Source: Allomuricauda sp. (GTDB lineage Bacteria > Bacteroidota > Bacteroidia > Flavobacteriales > Flavobacteriaceae). From it: 64,000 nucleotides of DNA. The DNA lies in assembly GCA_030148335.1 (NCBI GenBank), contig JASBTQ010000008.1, positions 1-64,000 on the forward strand, in the 5' to 3' direction. The notes under the pieces were generated by a model. The model saw only the letters and a program-made list of their open reading frames with translations, was not told the origin of the DNA and made no database searches. The translations under genes were made by a program, and so were the position numbers. Shown piece after piece: positions 46,160 to 54,358 of the stretch (position 1 is its first letter; the number at the start of each line of letters is the position of its first letter).

Positions 46160-46162
46160 AAA

Positions 46163-47677
46163 ATGAAAAACTTAACCTTCTTTGCCCTATTATGTTGGGG
46201 CTTTTTATGCCACGCGTCCCCTACACCCAAGGATACCATTTACACTAGTATGGAAACCTTGATGAGGGAAGTAAAAACCACGAAAAAGAAAACGGCCACG
46301 TACTATCTTCATCTTGCCACCTCAGATGATAAGGACGTAAGAGTACGTATAGATTTAAAGCAGATCGATGCTGAAATACCCATATATAAATCTAATGAAT
46401 TGGACATAAAAAAACTCCTAGCCTTGAAAGAAGAAAGTTTGGAAGCCCCAATAAAAAAGTTTGCCGAATTCAAGGTAAAACTAGATGCGTGGAAAAGTGT
46501 TAATAATGAAGTAAAAACTTTAAACGCGGAAATCAAAAGTTTAAAGACTGGGGATAGCCTTAGTTGGGATACCGAGTCTATTGATTCTATTCAAGAAATT
46601 TTGGATGAAAAGAATATCGTAAAAAAAGAAAGGCATGAAGCTTACGAAGCTACTTTTAGTGAATATGAAAAAATGGTAGGTGAGATGCTTGGAGATTTGA
46701 AGAACCAATACAGCGAAAGGTTATCTTCTGCCATTGAAGAAGCCTACAACAAGCTTGAAAACATCGAAACAGTTTTTTTAAGCGCTCAAGATAGCCCTAC
46801 TTGGCACGATGTTCGGATAAACCTGATCAAACTGGATGCACGTCGCCCCATGCAGGTAAATTATGTGGGGCGTAGTGCCAAAAAAGTTACAGAGAACATT
46901 TCGGCGGGAAAATTTTACTACATACTGCATTTTGCAGAATTTGGAATCTACTTCCCCGATAAAGTACAAGCCATCATTGATGATATCAAGGAAAAAGAAA
47001 TGAGGTTGAATCCTTTTCTTATTGAAGAACGTTTTGCACTCGTTTGTGATGACAAAGATAGAGCCCAGGACCATATTAATGTGGTGACCAACCCTTGGGA
47101 TTATAATTTAAAAAAGGAAGAGGATATAATTGCTTTGGCTTTAAATGAAATGCTTACTATTGCCGAGGCCCATATACCCTATGAACAGGAAAGTAATGAA
47201 CCACCAGATTACATGAGAACCGCAGAAACCGAGGAAGCATTGGCAAAAATGGACTGCAGCGAGTTTGTTAGCCGATATTTAAAGGCTTTGGGATTATTTG
47301 ATGAAGTGCCTTACTTTCATACTGGAGAAATGGCGACGAATAGTTTTAAACAAGAAAATGATGGTAAGTTGAGGTATTTAAGAGGGAGTGAACTAGAGAC
47401 ATTTAATGATATTAAAAAAGGAGATGTTTTTTTGTGGAGAAGAAATATGGATGATCATGGCAAAAATGATGGTCACACTGGGGTAGTTTTAGGTTATGAC
47501 CAAAATACAGAAATTGTTGAAGTAATGGAAGCTTTGGGAAATGGCGGCAGTAGTGACAACTCATTGAACAAAGGAGAATGTGTTGGATGTTCTAGAGTCT
47601 CCAAATACAAAAAAAATGGAGGAGCTTTGCAGGGACATGCTGGTTGGGTAGGGTATTTTAGGCCGATAACAAATTAA
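46163..47677 (+). CDS. Exported NlpC/P60- or CHAP-like cysteine amidase, candidate toxin
   Basis: A 504-residue protein with a signal peptide (MKNLTFFALLCWGFLCHASP). Residues 20-330 are helical and unassigned (a Lys/Glu-rich region). The C-terminal 140 residues look like a papain-fold NlpC/P60 or CHAP domain: MDCSEFVSRYLKALG with the nucleophile Cys365, then GDVFLWRR and DGHTGVVLGYD with His438, and a VEVMEALGNGG strand. Such domains cut peptidoglycan peptides or amides. It follows the TANFOR-like gene by 3 bases and is followed by paralogous lipoproteins, the layout of a toxin with immunity genes. An autolysin role is the main alternative. Confidence 0.78.
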   Translation: MKNLTFFALLCWGFLCHASPTPKDTIYTSMETLMREVKTTKKKTATYYLHLATSDDKDVRVRIDLKQIDAEIPIYKSNELDIKKLLALKEESLEAPIKKFAEFKVKLDAWKSVNNEVKTLNAEIKSLKTGDSLSWDTESIDSIQEILDEKNIVKKERHEAYEATFSEYEKMVGEMLGDLKNQYSERLSSAIEEAYNKLENIETVFLSAQDSPTWHDVRINLIKLDARRPMQVNYVGRSAKKVTENISAGKFYYILHFAEFGIYFPDKVQAIIDDIKEKEMRLNPFLIEERFALVCDDKDRAQDHINVVTNPWDYNLKKEEDIIALALNEMLTIAEAHIPYEQESNEPPDYMRTAETEEALAKMDCSEFVSRYLKALGLFDEVPYFHTGEMATNSFKQENDGKLRYLRGSELETFNDIKKGDVFLWRRNMDDHGKNDGHTGVVLGYDQNTEIVEVMEALGNGGSSDNSLNKGECVGCSRVSKYKKNGGALQGHAGWVGYFRPITN

Positions 47678-47687
47678 ACATAGAGAG

Positions 47688-48290
47688 ATGAGAAAAAATA
47701 TTGTTCTGATTTTGGTAATGGTTTTTGCAAATAATTGTGCACAAACAAATAAAAATGCTCCAATGGACTTTGTTGAATACAATGGAGATTTAAAATATTC
47801 TGCCAGTAGCGGTGATGGTATTGTTTATTTTAGATGCTATCATGGGTATTCTGATGATTCTGAAAACCCTTATGGAAACGCTAGAGTTTATATGATACAT
47901 AAAAATGGTGGAAATTGGTGGATGAAACAGGCAAAAAAAGAATTCCCGGAGATGGCTTATCCAGAAGATTGGTATGTTGAAAATTTATATAAAAATGAAG
48001 ATTCTATGAAGTTGGAAGATTATCATAAGTGGGCATTCTTTATTGATAAAAAGTATTTGAAAGCAGAGACTTCAGGTGGTGGTGAAAAGGACGTTGTTTA
48101 CACCTCCTATTTCCCAACCTATCCCTACACTGTTGTACTTTATGAGCAAAAAGCAGGGTCAGATGAATGGGTGGAGATAGATAGAAAGACCTTCCATTCA
48201 GAAGAAGAAAAAATCAAAGAGAACTGTGAATGGGAATGTAGGTTTTACAACAATAAATTGAAGGAACTCAATGAAAAATTTAAAGAATGA
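47688..48290 (+). CDS. Small lipoprotein, candidate immunity protein (paralogue 1)
   Basis: A 200-residue protein with a lipoprotein-like signal (MRKNIVLILVMVFANNCAQ; the lipobox is weak). It shares GGNWWMKQAKKEFPE, KWAFFIDKKYL and VVLYEQKAGSDEWVEID with the next gene. No known domain. It starts 10 bases after the amidase and overlaps the next start by 20 bases. A periplasm-facing lipoprotein right after an exported peptidoglycan-cutting enzyme suggests an inhibitor (immunity) role; this is inferred from context. The DNA is visibly AT-rich. Confidence 0.75.
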   Translation: MRKNIVLILVMVFANNCAQTNKNAPMDFVEYNGDLKYSASSGDGIVYFRCYHGYSDDSENPYGNARVYMIHKNGGNWWMKQAKKEFPEMAYPEDWYVENLYKNEDSMKLEDYHKWAFFIDKKYLKAETSGGGEKDVVYTSYFPTYPYTVVLYEQKAGSDEWVEIDRKTFHSEEEKIKENCEWECRFYNNKLKELNEKFKE

Positions 48291-48903
48291 ATCAATGATT
48301 GTTCTGATATCTTTTTTGTTGATTGCTTCATGTGGGCAAAACCCAAAAGCTAGAATAGAAACCCAAAAGCTACCAGGCAATTTTTTAAATAGTGCTGGAA
48401 ATGTTTCTGCGAACACCAAGGGAGTAATTCATTTAGATGCCGAATACTCTGTAAAGAACAATGAGTTGGGCAATGCTGATATTTATCTCATCCACGAGAA
48501 AGGGGGTAATTGGTGGATAATGCAGGCAAAGAAAAAATTTCCTGACAACTATTATGCGGAAGGATTTTACGCAACTTCATTAGTAGAAAAAGATTCAAGT
48601 TGGTCAGACAGCTATGACAAATGGGCATTCTTCATTGCTAAAAAATATCTGGAACCCCAATTGGAATCTGCTGAGGGAGGAGAATTTACTTCTTACTACC
48701 CCAAAAGGAACTCTGAGATAGTCGTAATACTGTTTGAGCAGAAAGCAGGAAATTCTGAGTGGGTTGCCATCGATAGTATTACCTATAAAACCGATGATGA
48801 TGGAAATGAGATCAAGACCAATGATGAAAAAGGGAGCTACTATTTATCTTCTGAATGGGAAAGCAATTTTATCAAACAAAAAGTCAAGGAAAGCAACAAA
48901 TGA
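48271..48903 (+). CDS. Small lipoprotein, candidate immunity protein (paralogue 2)
   Basis: A 210-residue protein with a clear lipoprotein signal (MIVLISFLLIASCGQN) and the same core as its neighbour: GGNWWIMQAKKKFPD, KWAFFIAKKYLE and ILFEQKAGNSEWVAID. It may start at 48271, overlapping the previous gene, or at ATG 48295, which begins the signal more compactly. Tandem diverged immunity paralogues are common in polymorphic toxin loci, protecting against different toxin variants. The function is inferred. Confidence 0.75.
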   Translation: MKNLKNESMIVLISFLLIASCGQNPKARIETQKLPGNFLNSAGNVSANTKGVIHLDAEYSVKNNELGNADIYLIHEKGGNWWIMQAKKKFPDNYYAEGFYATSLVEKDSSWSDSYDKWAFFIAKKYLEPQLESAEGGEFTSYYPKRNSEIVVILFEQKAGNSEWVAIDSITYKTDDDGNEIKTNDEKGSYYLSSEWESNFIKQKVKESNK

Positions 48904-48992
48904 TAAAGAGAATCTTGGTTGTTTGGTCAATGGTTTTATCTGTAAATAGTTGTGCCCCCCGCTCGCGCGAGCATCATGCTCGTGCCGTATAA
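48900..48992 (+). pseudogene. Truncated third lipoprotein gene interrupted by a REP palindrome
   Basis: An ATG overlapping the previous TGA starts a 30-residue frame with a lipoprotein signal (MIKRILVVWSMVLSVNSCA), and right after the Cys the reading enters a GC-rich palindrome (RSREHHARAV) and stops. It looks like the remains of another lipoprotein of the same tandem series whose body was lost when the repeat arrived. Confidence 0.55.
48955..48987. repeat. REP-like palindromic element A
   Basis: CCCCCC followed by the perfect palindrome GCTCGCGCGAGC (48961-48972) and a second imperfect stem ATCATGCTCGTGCC. It shares the CCCGCT.GCG head with elements at 49167 and 56056, and lies near a REP-associated transposase remnant, which is the family known to handle such repeats. 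Confidence 0.6.
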
Positions 48993-49034
48993 GAGTGAGC
49001 ACAGAACACAAAAAATGATTAAACAATAGAATGG

Positions 49035-49184
49035 ATGAGTCGTAAATACAAGTTTCACAACCCAGAAGCAGCTTACTTTGTAAGTTTTGCCACGGTGTAT
49101 TGGATAGATGTGTTTACGAGACAGATGTACTTTAATGTATTGGAAGAGAGTATAAATTATTGTCGGTCCCCCGCTAGCGCCTAG
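49035..49184 (+). pseudogene. Remnant of a REP-associated tyrosine transposase (RAYT, IS200-like)
   Basis: The frame starts MSRKYKFHNPEAAYFVSFAT and continues to VYWIDVFTR and NVLEESINYC, the typical N-terminus of the Y1 transposases common in Flavobacteriaceae. After 45 residues it enters a REP element and stops at TAG 49182-49184, so the HUH motif and catalytic Tyr are missing. It is inactive. Confidence 0.7.
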
Positions 49185-49195
49185 CTTATGCCTCT
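49167..49195. repeat. REP-like palindromic element B
   Basis: TCCCCCGCTAGCGCCTAGCTTATGCC shares its CCCGCTAGCG head with elements A and C. It cuts the 3' side of the transposase remnant and abuts the metalloprotease fragment. Confidence 0.5.
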
Positions 49196-49204
49196 AACGA
49201 GAAA

Positions 49205-49588
49205 ATGGATTTGAACGCACGACAGGATAAATTCACTGTCATGTTCTTATCGAGTGAATTTAATGGCACAAATTCTGGAGCGGTAATTTCACAAGTGAAT
49301 GGCAGCAACATTTTCAGCTATCACACTACGATTTTTTATTCAACAGGGGATATGCAGACCGTAGCTCATGAACAAGGACATGATGTAGGATTACCACATA
49401 TTTTTTGTTATGATAAAGTGAGCCCTATAAATGAGCGCGATACACAAAGTTGTAAGGATTTGATTTGGGGTTCAGGAGAAGACAGAAAAATGCCTCAACA
49501 TTCGGCACTTAATAACTATATGGATTATACAAACGGTTCAGATAACCGAAATATCTTTTTTAAATATCAAATGGAAAAAAGTCAATGA
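49205..49588 (+). CDS. Metzincin-type metalloprotease fragment, candidate toxin tip
   Basis: A 127-residue frame with the zinc motif HEQGHDVGLPH (HExxHxxGxxH; metal His residues) and a Met-turn NNYMDYT about 40 residues on, which together define metzincins. No signal peptide or carrier part precedes it; the upstream side is a REP element and a transposase remnant, so this is probably the C-terminal end of a larger gene that has lost its front. Whether it is translated is unclear. Its TGA overlaps the next ATG, keeping the pairing with the following gene. Confidence 0.7.
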   Translation: MDLNARQDKFTVMFLSSEFNGTNSGAVISQVNGSNIFSYHTTIFYSTGDMQTVAHEQGHDVGLPHIFCYDKVSPINERDTQSCKDLIWGSGEDRKMPQHSALNNYMDYTNGSDNRNIFFKYQMEKSQ

Positions 49589-50565
49589 TTAAAATAAAAA
49601 TGAAAGACCTAATAATAATAGTACTCATTATGAAAGGATTAACTTGTAATGCTCAGATTGATCCTTTCAAACTCGAGGGAAAAAAACCGGCTCTCTTGGA
49701 AGATATTCAAAGAGCACTTGAATACAATTTAGACCACGTTAAGATTGAAGGTTCCGATTATTATAGAATCTATACCTATCCTGGACAAAATCACTACTAT
49801 TACAACTACTTTACCGAAAGGGCAAGGGAACGTATGGTGGAACTTCTTGAAGGGAAATGGACTGAGGAAGAAATCCAGTCGAGAATAAATCTCGATTATG
49901 AAAAAGACACCTTAAATCCCAGAAATGAATTTTATAAAGATGCTAAGAGAATGGCGAAACAAGACAGTTTGCCATTGAATCGCGTATGGGACAGTATGCT
50001 AAAGGCTAGAATACAAGAGGATAGACAAATCATTCTTAATAGTGAATATGTCCCAGCACAGATTATAAGCATAGCTGGCTTTTTGAAGGATTCTAGATTT
50101 TTACCTTACTTATTAAAAATGGGAGAAGGTAACTATGTCTCTGATGATGTTGAACTGGGTTTGGCCCGATATGGGATTGAACCCTACCATACCAATGCGG
50201 TGAAAAAATATGCTTATACCCCTAAAAATTGGAATACCAATGTCTCTAAATTGATGTATATCTGTTCCAAAGAGGCTATTGAGGAAATATACAATTACAT
50301 TATGAAAGAGGATGGCCAGATTTGTGACTCTAATGGTGTGTGTCATGGATATTTGGCTGTATTGAAAATGGGGGCTTTGGTAACATTATTCAAAAGTGAA
50401 ACTATGCGTGAAGAAATGGATGCGCTGGATGTTGAGTATTACCAAAATGGAAAAGAAATAGATGAATCCTACCTAAAAGATATGCGGAGTATAGCGGAAA
50501 GATATTATCAGAAATTTAAAAGCCAAACACCTGATTGTGAAAATGTACCTGTTAATGCTTGGTAG
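49585..50565 (+). CDS. Exported helical protein, candidate immunity for the metzincin
   Basis: A 326-residue protein with a signal peptide (MKDLIIIVLIMKGLTCNAQ, from ATG 49600 or 49585). The mature part is largely alpha-helical with Tyr-rich stretches (YYRIYTYPGQNHYYYNYF) and a HEAT-like middle (PAQIISIAGFLKDSRFLPYLLKMG). No known family. It overlaps the metzincin frame by 4 bases, and the combination of an exported protein directly after a peptidase fragment mirrors the other toxin-immunity pairs here. Function inferred only. Confidence 0.65.
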   Translation: MIKIKMKDLIIIVLIMKGLTCNAQIDPFKLEGKKPALLEDIQRALEYNLDHVKIEGSDYYRIYTYPGQNHYYYNYFTERARERMVELLEGKWTEEEIQSRINLDYEKDTLNPRNEFYKDAKRMAKQDSLPLNRVWDSMLKARIQEDRQIILNSEYVPAQIISIAGFLKDSRFLPYLLKMGEGNYVSDDVELGLARYGIEPYHTNAVKKYAYTPKNWNTNVSKLMYICSKEAIEEIYNYIMKEDGQICDSNGVCHGYLAVLKMGALVTLFKSETMREEMDALDVEYYQNGKEIDESYLKDMRSIAERYYQKFKSQTPDCENVPVNAW

Positions 50566-50654
50566 TTTAATAAAGACGTAAAGATTCTATAAATAGGAAT
50601 AAGTTCTTTGACATATTGAGACCAAAATAATCTACGGGCTTTCTGAGAAAAAAG

Positions 50655-50915
50655 GAAGTCAGTGGAAGCAATGGTTACTTCTCAGGGCTGGGGCTATATC
50701 ACCCTACCATTCTTGGAGCAGTTCAAGGAAGTCATCGATGCAGCCAACATCGCCACTGGGGGAGAGGTGAACATTGGCAAATTCAGCCGGATACGGGTGG
50801 AGTTTGACAACATCAAGATCAATACCGATTACCAACTGGTGGAGGGCATGGTCCAGACCAGCTACGACCCCGATTGGTTGGGTGTTGTGGATGTGGATCA
50901 GGCAATTGCGGATAT
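50655..50915 (+). repeat. Junction block shared with TANFOR-like gene (copy 2, one-base offset)
   Basis: Aligns with 45158-45416. Relative to copy 1 a single extra C lies at 50688 (GGG C TGG against GGA TGG), so the first 30 bases of homology are out of frame with the rest. Most other differences are silent or conservative codon changes. Confidence 0.85.
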
Positions 50916-52548
50916 TGGTCAACTTTTAGGTGAACTTTTTTCCAGAAAGGAGGAGCTTTTAACTGAGCTTTCAGAAGCAGAAGGGTTTGAAGAACAACAG
51001 GGTATTATCTCACAAATCAATGAACTGGAGGTGACGATAGGTCAACAAATAGACCAGATACCCAATAAAGAAAACCTCTCACAGGATTTACAGGACGAAC
51101 TGGAAAGTTTGAAACAGGAAGGCAGTATCGTTTCCAATTCAGAGTTGACTTCGCAGGAAATCGAGGCTATATCCAATGCAGATGCCAAACGAAGGGAACG
51201 GGTAAAGGAGATTGCGGCGATAGCGGAAGAAGACCATCTGACAAGATGTACCTTGGAAAAGCTCTTGGACGCAAATACAATGTCGAGGGAAAAAGTATTT
51301 GATATTACTTCAAATGGTGAAATAATTAGGATTATTAAAGAGAATTTCGAAGATTGGTTAGGGCAATCCCAAAATGTAACAAGCTCAAGTATTGAAATAA
51401 ATGCGATTCAGGAATGGTCCGTTCGGGCAGATGCACAGTACAGCAAAAGGCAAGGCAGGGCATTGTTCGATAGATTGTTCGAGACCATTCGGAAGGCTCC
51501 AAAAAAGGAACTGTACGCATTGCATTCTGGGCTCTATCCCAAAGGGATTTATTTAAGGAAGTATGAAATGGAAGGTAAACGCCATAGTTTGGCCCTCTAC
51601 AGCCCAAAAGAAATACCTCAGGTCTTTAAAATGGAAGCAAAAGACTATTGTGAGTTGGTAAGTTCACAGGAACTCAACTATCGTATAAAAGTGATAGAGG
51701 TTGCCAACTCATTGGTATTGGCCTTTTTAAACGAAAACCAAGAAGTTACTTTTATGGTACAGTTGATGGGCAATGAGGATGCGGATTTCGAAAGTATCCT
51801 AAAATGGTTCGGGGTATTGAAATTGCACAAACCCAATATCCTTGTTCGGGATTTGTCCCAACAGCAAATTTTGGACGAACTTTCCACTCATGGAGAGCTA
51901 CAGGCCGTGGACATAGCGGCATACCGGGAAATGATAGGTAACCTTCCCGAAGAGGAACGCGCAGAGGCCTATTTGGAACTGCAGCGGCATGTACCTTACA
52001 GGAGCCAATTGGACAATGAGTGCAAAATTGTAAGCGGCTCCCGAATGTGCAACGTGACCAGTTTGGCCATGAACTTTGAGGCCTTGGGAATTTCCAACCC
52101 TACCGAAAACGAGCAATTTGAAGATTGGCTGGCTGTGGAAGCTGGGGGAGCACCTAATATTTTTAAAGCTGAGTCATGGATTAACTTGGGAAAAAATCTT
52201 ACCATAAATGGTGCCAAAGAGGAATTGTATACCTCTAACAAGATTGTATTGACATCGAAAATCAAACCAGAATTAGAAATGGGGAATAGTATAAGTCTTT
52301 CACTCTATCCAGGCTGTAAAGGCCACATTGTACGGGTACAGGGTATAGATGAACAGGGGTTATATATCGATGACCCCAATGGCCATTGTCCTTTGGCCTG
52401 TATGTTGGATAGGGAGGGTTGTGAAGGCAGATATGATAAAGGAACTCGGAATACAGAGAATCCCATCGCAGGTAACAATAACTTATATACTTGGGAAGAG
52501 ATTGCACAAATTACTGTTAAATACATGGTTGTATTTTCAAATCAATAA
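50662..52548 (+). CDS. Orphan tip cassette: TANFOR junction fused to a C39-like cysteine peptidase
   Basis: A 628-residue frame with no signal peptide, opening GTG at 50662 or ATG at 50671 inside the duplicated junction block. After the block (about 1-85) it has a charged coiled coil, a middle region (220-440), and a C-terminal papain-fold domain: ECKIVSGSRMCNVTSLAM with Cys463 matching the C39 nucleophile site, GHIVRVQGIDEQGLYIDDPNG with His555. C39-like domains cut proteins or peptides after Gly-Gly or similar. Without a front end it resembles the orphan cassettes of polymorphic toxin loci, usable after recombination with the full-length gene at 43.8 kb. Confidence 0.82.
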   Translation: MEAMVTSQGWGYITLPFLEQFKEVIDAANIATGGEVNIGKFSRIRVEFDNIKINTDYQLVEGMVQTSYDPDWLGVVDVDQAIADIGQLLGELFSRKEELLTELSEAEGFEEQQGIISQINELEVTIGQQIDQIPNKENLSQDLQDELESLKQEGSIVSNSELTSQEIEAISNADAKRRERVKEIAAIAEEDHLTRCTLEKLLDANTMSREKVFDITSNGEIIRIIKENFEDWLGQSQNVTSSSIEINAIQEWSVRADAQYSKRQGRALFDRLFETIRKAPKKELYALHSGLYPKGIYLRKYEMEGKRHSLALYSPKEIPQVFKMEAKDYCELVSSQELNYRIKVIEVANSLVLAFLNENQEVTFMVQLMGNEDADFESILKWFGVLKLHKPNILVRDLSQQQILDELSTHGELQAVDIAAYREMIGNLPEEERAEAYLELQRHVPYRSQLDNECKIVSGSRMCNVTSLAMNFEALGISNPTENEQFEDWLAVEAGGAPNIFKAESWINLGKNLTINGAKEELYTSNKIVLTSKIKPELEMGNSISLSLYPGCKGHIVRVQGIDEQGLYIDDPNGHCPLACMLDREGCEGRYDKGTRNTENPIAGNNNLYTWEEIAQITVKYMVVFSNQ

Positions 52549-52559
52549 AATTTAAGATT

Positions 52560-53483
52560 ATGAGACAAATACTGAAATTATTTATAATCCTGCCCTTATT
52601 GGCACAATGTCAGACCAAAGAAAATTTAGATAGTGATAATTGGAAGAAATTTCTAGAAAAATTTCCAACCCAATCCATTGATGCTTTGAAATGGGTTCCT
52701 TCTATTGAGAATGTGAAGGATACTATTGATCCGAAACTCATCAACAAAATGTTATGGAAGCAAAGGAAAAGACCTGAAACGATTTATAAAGGGGATAATT
52801 TTCAATATCCTATTGGAGGACATCTTTATATAGGAGAAGAGTATAGGACTTATAGCCAAACTAAAGAAGGTAAGGAATGCAGAATACCATTGATTGTGTA
52901 TCCATTTTTTAAAATTAAAATTACAGACGGTAAAACCTTAGTTTCATATTTGGAATTTGAAAGTGGAGAACGTCTTATTTTTCAAACTTTGATTATCCTT
53001 AATGAAAACAATGAAAGGATAGGGTATTTTGCCTTTATACATAGTCATACATGGAGATATTGTGATAGTGACTTAGAGGAAATCCTTGAAGAAACCAAGC
53101 CATACAGTGCCCCTGTTGCACTTTATGAAAACGGCTTTCTGCTTCATGATGAGTTGGTGGGAGTCTATTATGAAGATGTTTTGGATGATCAATATTGGAA
53201 GGTCATTATACGGGAAGATGGAAAGTTTGAAATTGTGGAAGAGAAAAAAAACTATGAGGATGGTACCGTAACACTCTGGAACAAATATGGTTATCATGTG
53301 TCGGATCCTGATGGAGACACCAACCTTAGGGAATCCCCATCAACATCTTCCGAAATTCTTTCCCAAGTCAAAAACAATACAGCGTTGGAAATACTGGACG
53401 CGAGCTCAGATTGGTGGAAGGTGCGCACACCGGATGGGAACGAGGGCTATATACACAGTTCACGGATTGTTAAAGGAGAATAG
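52560..53483 (+). CDS. SH3-domain lipoprotein, candidate immunity for the C39-like peptidase
   Basis: A 307-residue lipoprotein (MRQILKLFIILPLLAQCQTK; lipobox LAQC). The last 65 residues form a bacterial SH3 domain (SDPDGDTNLRESPSTSSEIL ... WWKVRTPDGNEGYIHSSRI), which in other proteins binds cell-wall peptides. The front 240 residues are unassigned. It starts 11 bases after the C39-like gene. As a surface- or periplasm-facing lipoprotein following an exported peptidase, it fits an inhibitor; alternatively it may just bind peptidoglycan. Confidence 0.78.
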   Translation: MRQILKLFIILPLLAQCQTKENLDSDNWKKFLEKFPTQSIDALKWVPSIENVKDTIDPKLINKMLWKQRKRPETIYKGDNFQYPIGGHLYIGEEYRTYSQTKEGKECRIPLIVYPFFKIKITDGKTLVSYLEFESGERLIFQTLIILNENNERIGYFAFIHSHTWRYCDSDLEEILEETKPYSAPVALYENGFLLHDELVGVYYEDVLDDQYWKVIIREDGKFEIVEEKKNYEDGTVTLWNKYGYHVSDPDGDTNLRESPSTSSEILSQVKNNTALEILDASSDWWKVRTPDGNEGYIHSSRIVKGE

Positions 53484-53575
53484 TTTGTTTTCTATTATTA
53501 GAATTGCTTAGATCAGATTGGCGATTTTAAGATTAGATATGAGGAAAATGAAAACACTGTATAAGTAACTAAACT

Positions 53576-53680
53576 GTTTTAGAAGAAGTCTCTGAAACGA
53601 ATGCCAAAATACTGAGATATGATTCTTTTGACGAGGTGAGTAAAGAGCCTTCTGAACAGATTTTTTGGCAATTAAAATAA
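53576..53680 (+). pseudogene. C-terminal remnant of a small gene
   Basis: A 34-codon open stretch without a start codon reads LEEVSETNAKILRYDSFDEV and on to FWQLK before TAA at 53678-53680, preceded closely by a stop. It looks like the end of a decayed gene in the immunity series; the family is unknown, and chance openness cannot be excluded. Confidence 0.25.
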
Positions 53681-53695
53681 GTAAAAGGCTAGTTA

Positions 53696-54358
53696 ATGGG
53701 TAAATATCTAATCATAATGATTTTTATGATTTTAGGCACTATCAAGAGTAGGGCCCAAAATAAAAGACCTTCTGATTTTTTGCCTCAAGGATATTTGTTA
53801 TTTGAAGAATACTATGGGGACTTGAATAAAGATGGCAAGCAAGATTGTGTTCTTATAATAAAGAAGATTGATCATGATAATATTGTAGTAGATAGGTTTG
53901 ATAAAAAAGTAGATCGAAATAGGAGAGGAATTATGGTTTTATTCAAAAAAAATAAAGGATATAAAATTGCGGAAGTGAATTATGATTGCTTTTCCTCAGA
54001 GAACGAAGATGGCGGAGTTTATTTCCCACCTGAACTTTGGGTCGAGGTCGAAAAAGGTAATCTAGTAGTTCATTATGGCCATGGCAGATACGGATTTTGG
54101 AGATACATATTTGAATTTCAAGATTCTAACTTCAAACTAATTGGATATTTTTCAAGTAATAATTACGGGCCAGTAGTGAATAGGGAAACAAGTATTAATT
54201 TTTTAACCAAAGAAAAGCTGATCAAAGAGAATATTAATGAAAATGATGACGGAGGAGATGAAATATTTAAAGAAACGTTGGAAGAAATAGAAATAGAGAA
54301 GTTATTAAAGCTTTCTGAAATTAAAGATTTTGATGAATTGGATATGTATTCCTATTAA
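53696..54358 (+). CDS. Secreted small protein with a Ca-loop-like motif, candidate immunity
   Basis: A 220-residue protein with a signal peptide ending near SRAQNK. The mature part includes YYGDLNKDGKQDCVLIIKK, which resembles an FG-GAP/dockerin-like calcium loop (DxNxDGxxD). Similar loops are found in periplasmic inhibitors of bacterial antibacterial effectors such as XAC2610-like proteins, as I recall. The rest is beta-rich with an acidic C-terminus. It follows the SH3 lipoprotein in the cassette array; assignment as immunity is inference. Confidence 0.7.
   Translation: MGKYLIIMIFMILGTIKSRAQNKRPSDFLPQGYLLFEEYYGDLNKDGKQDCVLIIKKIDHDNIVVDRFDKKVDRNRRGIMVLFKKNKGYKIAEVNYDCFSSENEDGGVYFPPELWVEVEKGNLVVHYGHGRYGFWRYIFEFQDSNFKLIGYFSSNNYGPVVNRETSINFLTKEKLIKENINENDDGGDEIFKETLEEIEIEKLLKLSEIKDFDELDMYSY

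Noticed and set aside
43799-52548. Rhs or CdiA toxin
   Set aside because: There are no YD repeats, no haemagglutinin repeats and no TPS partner; the carrier has TANFOR/fibronectin-type features instead.
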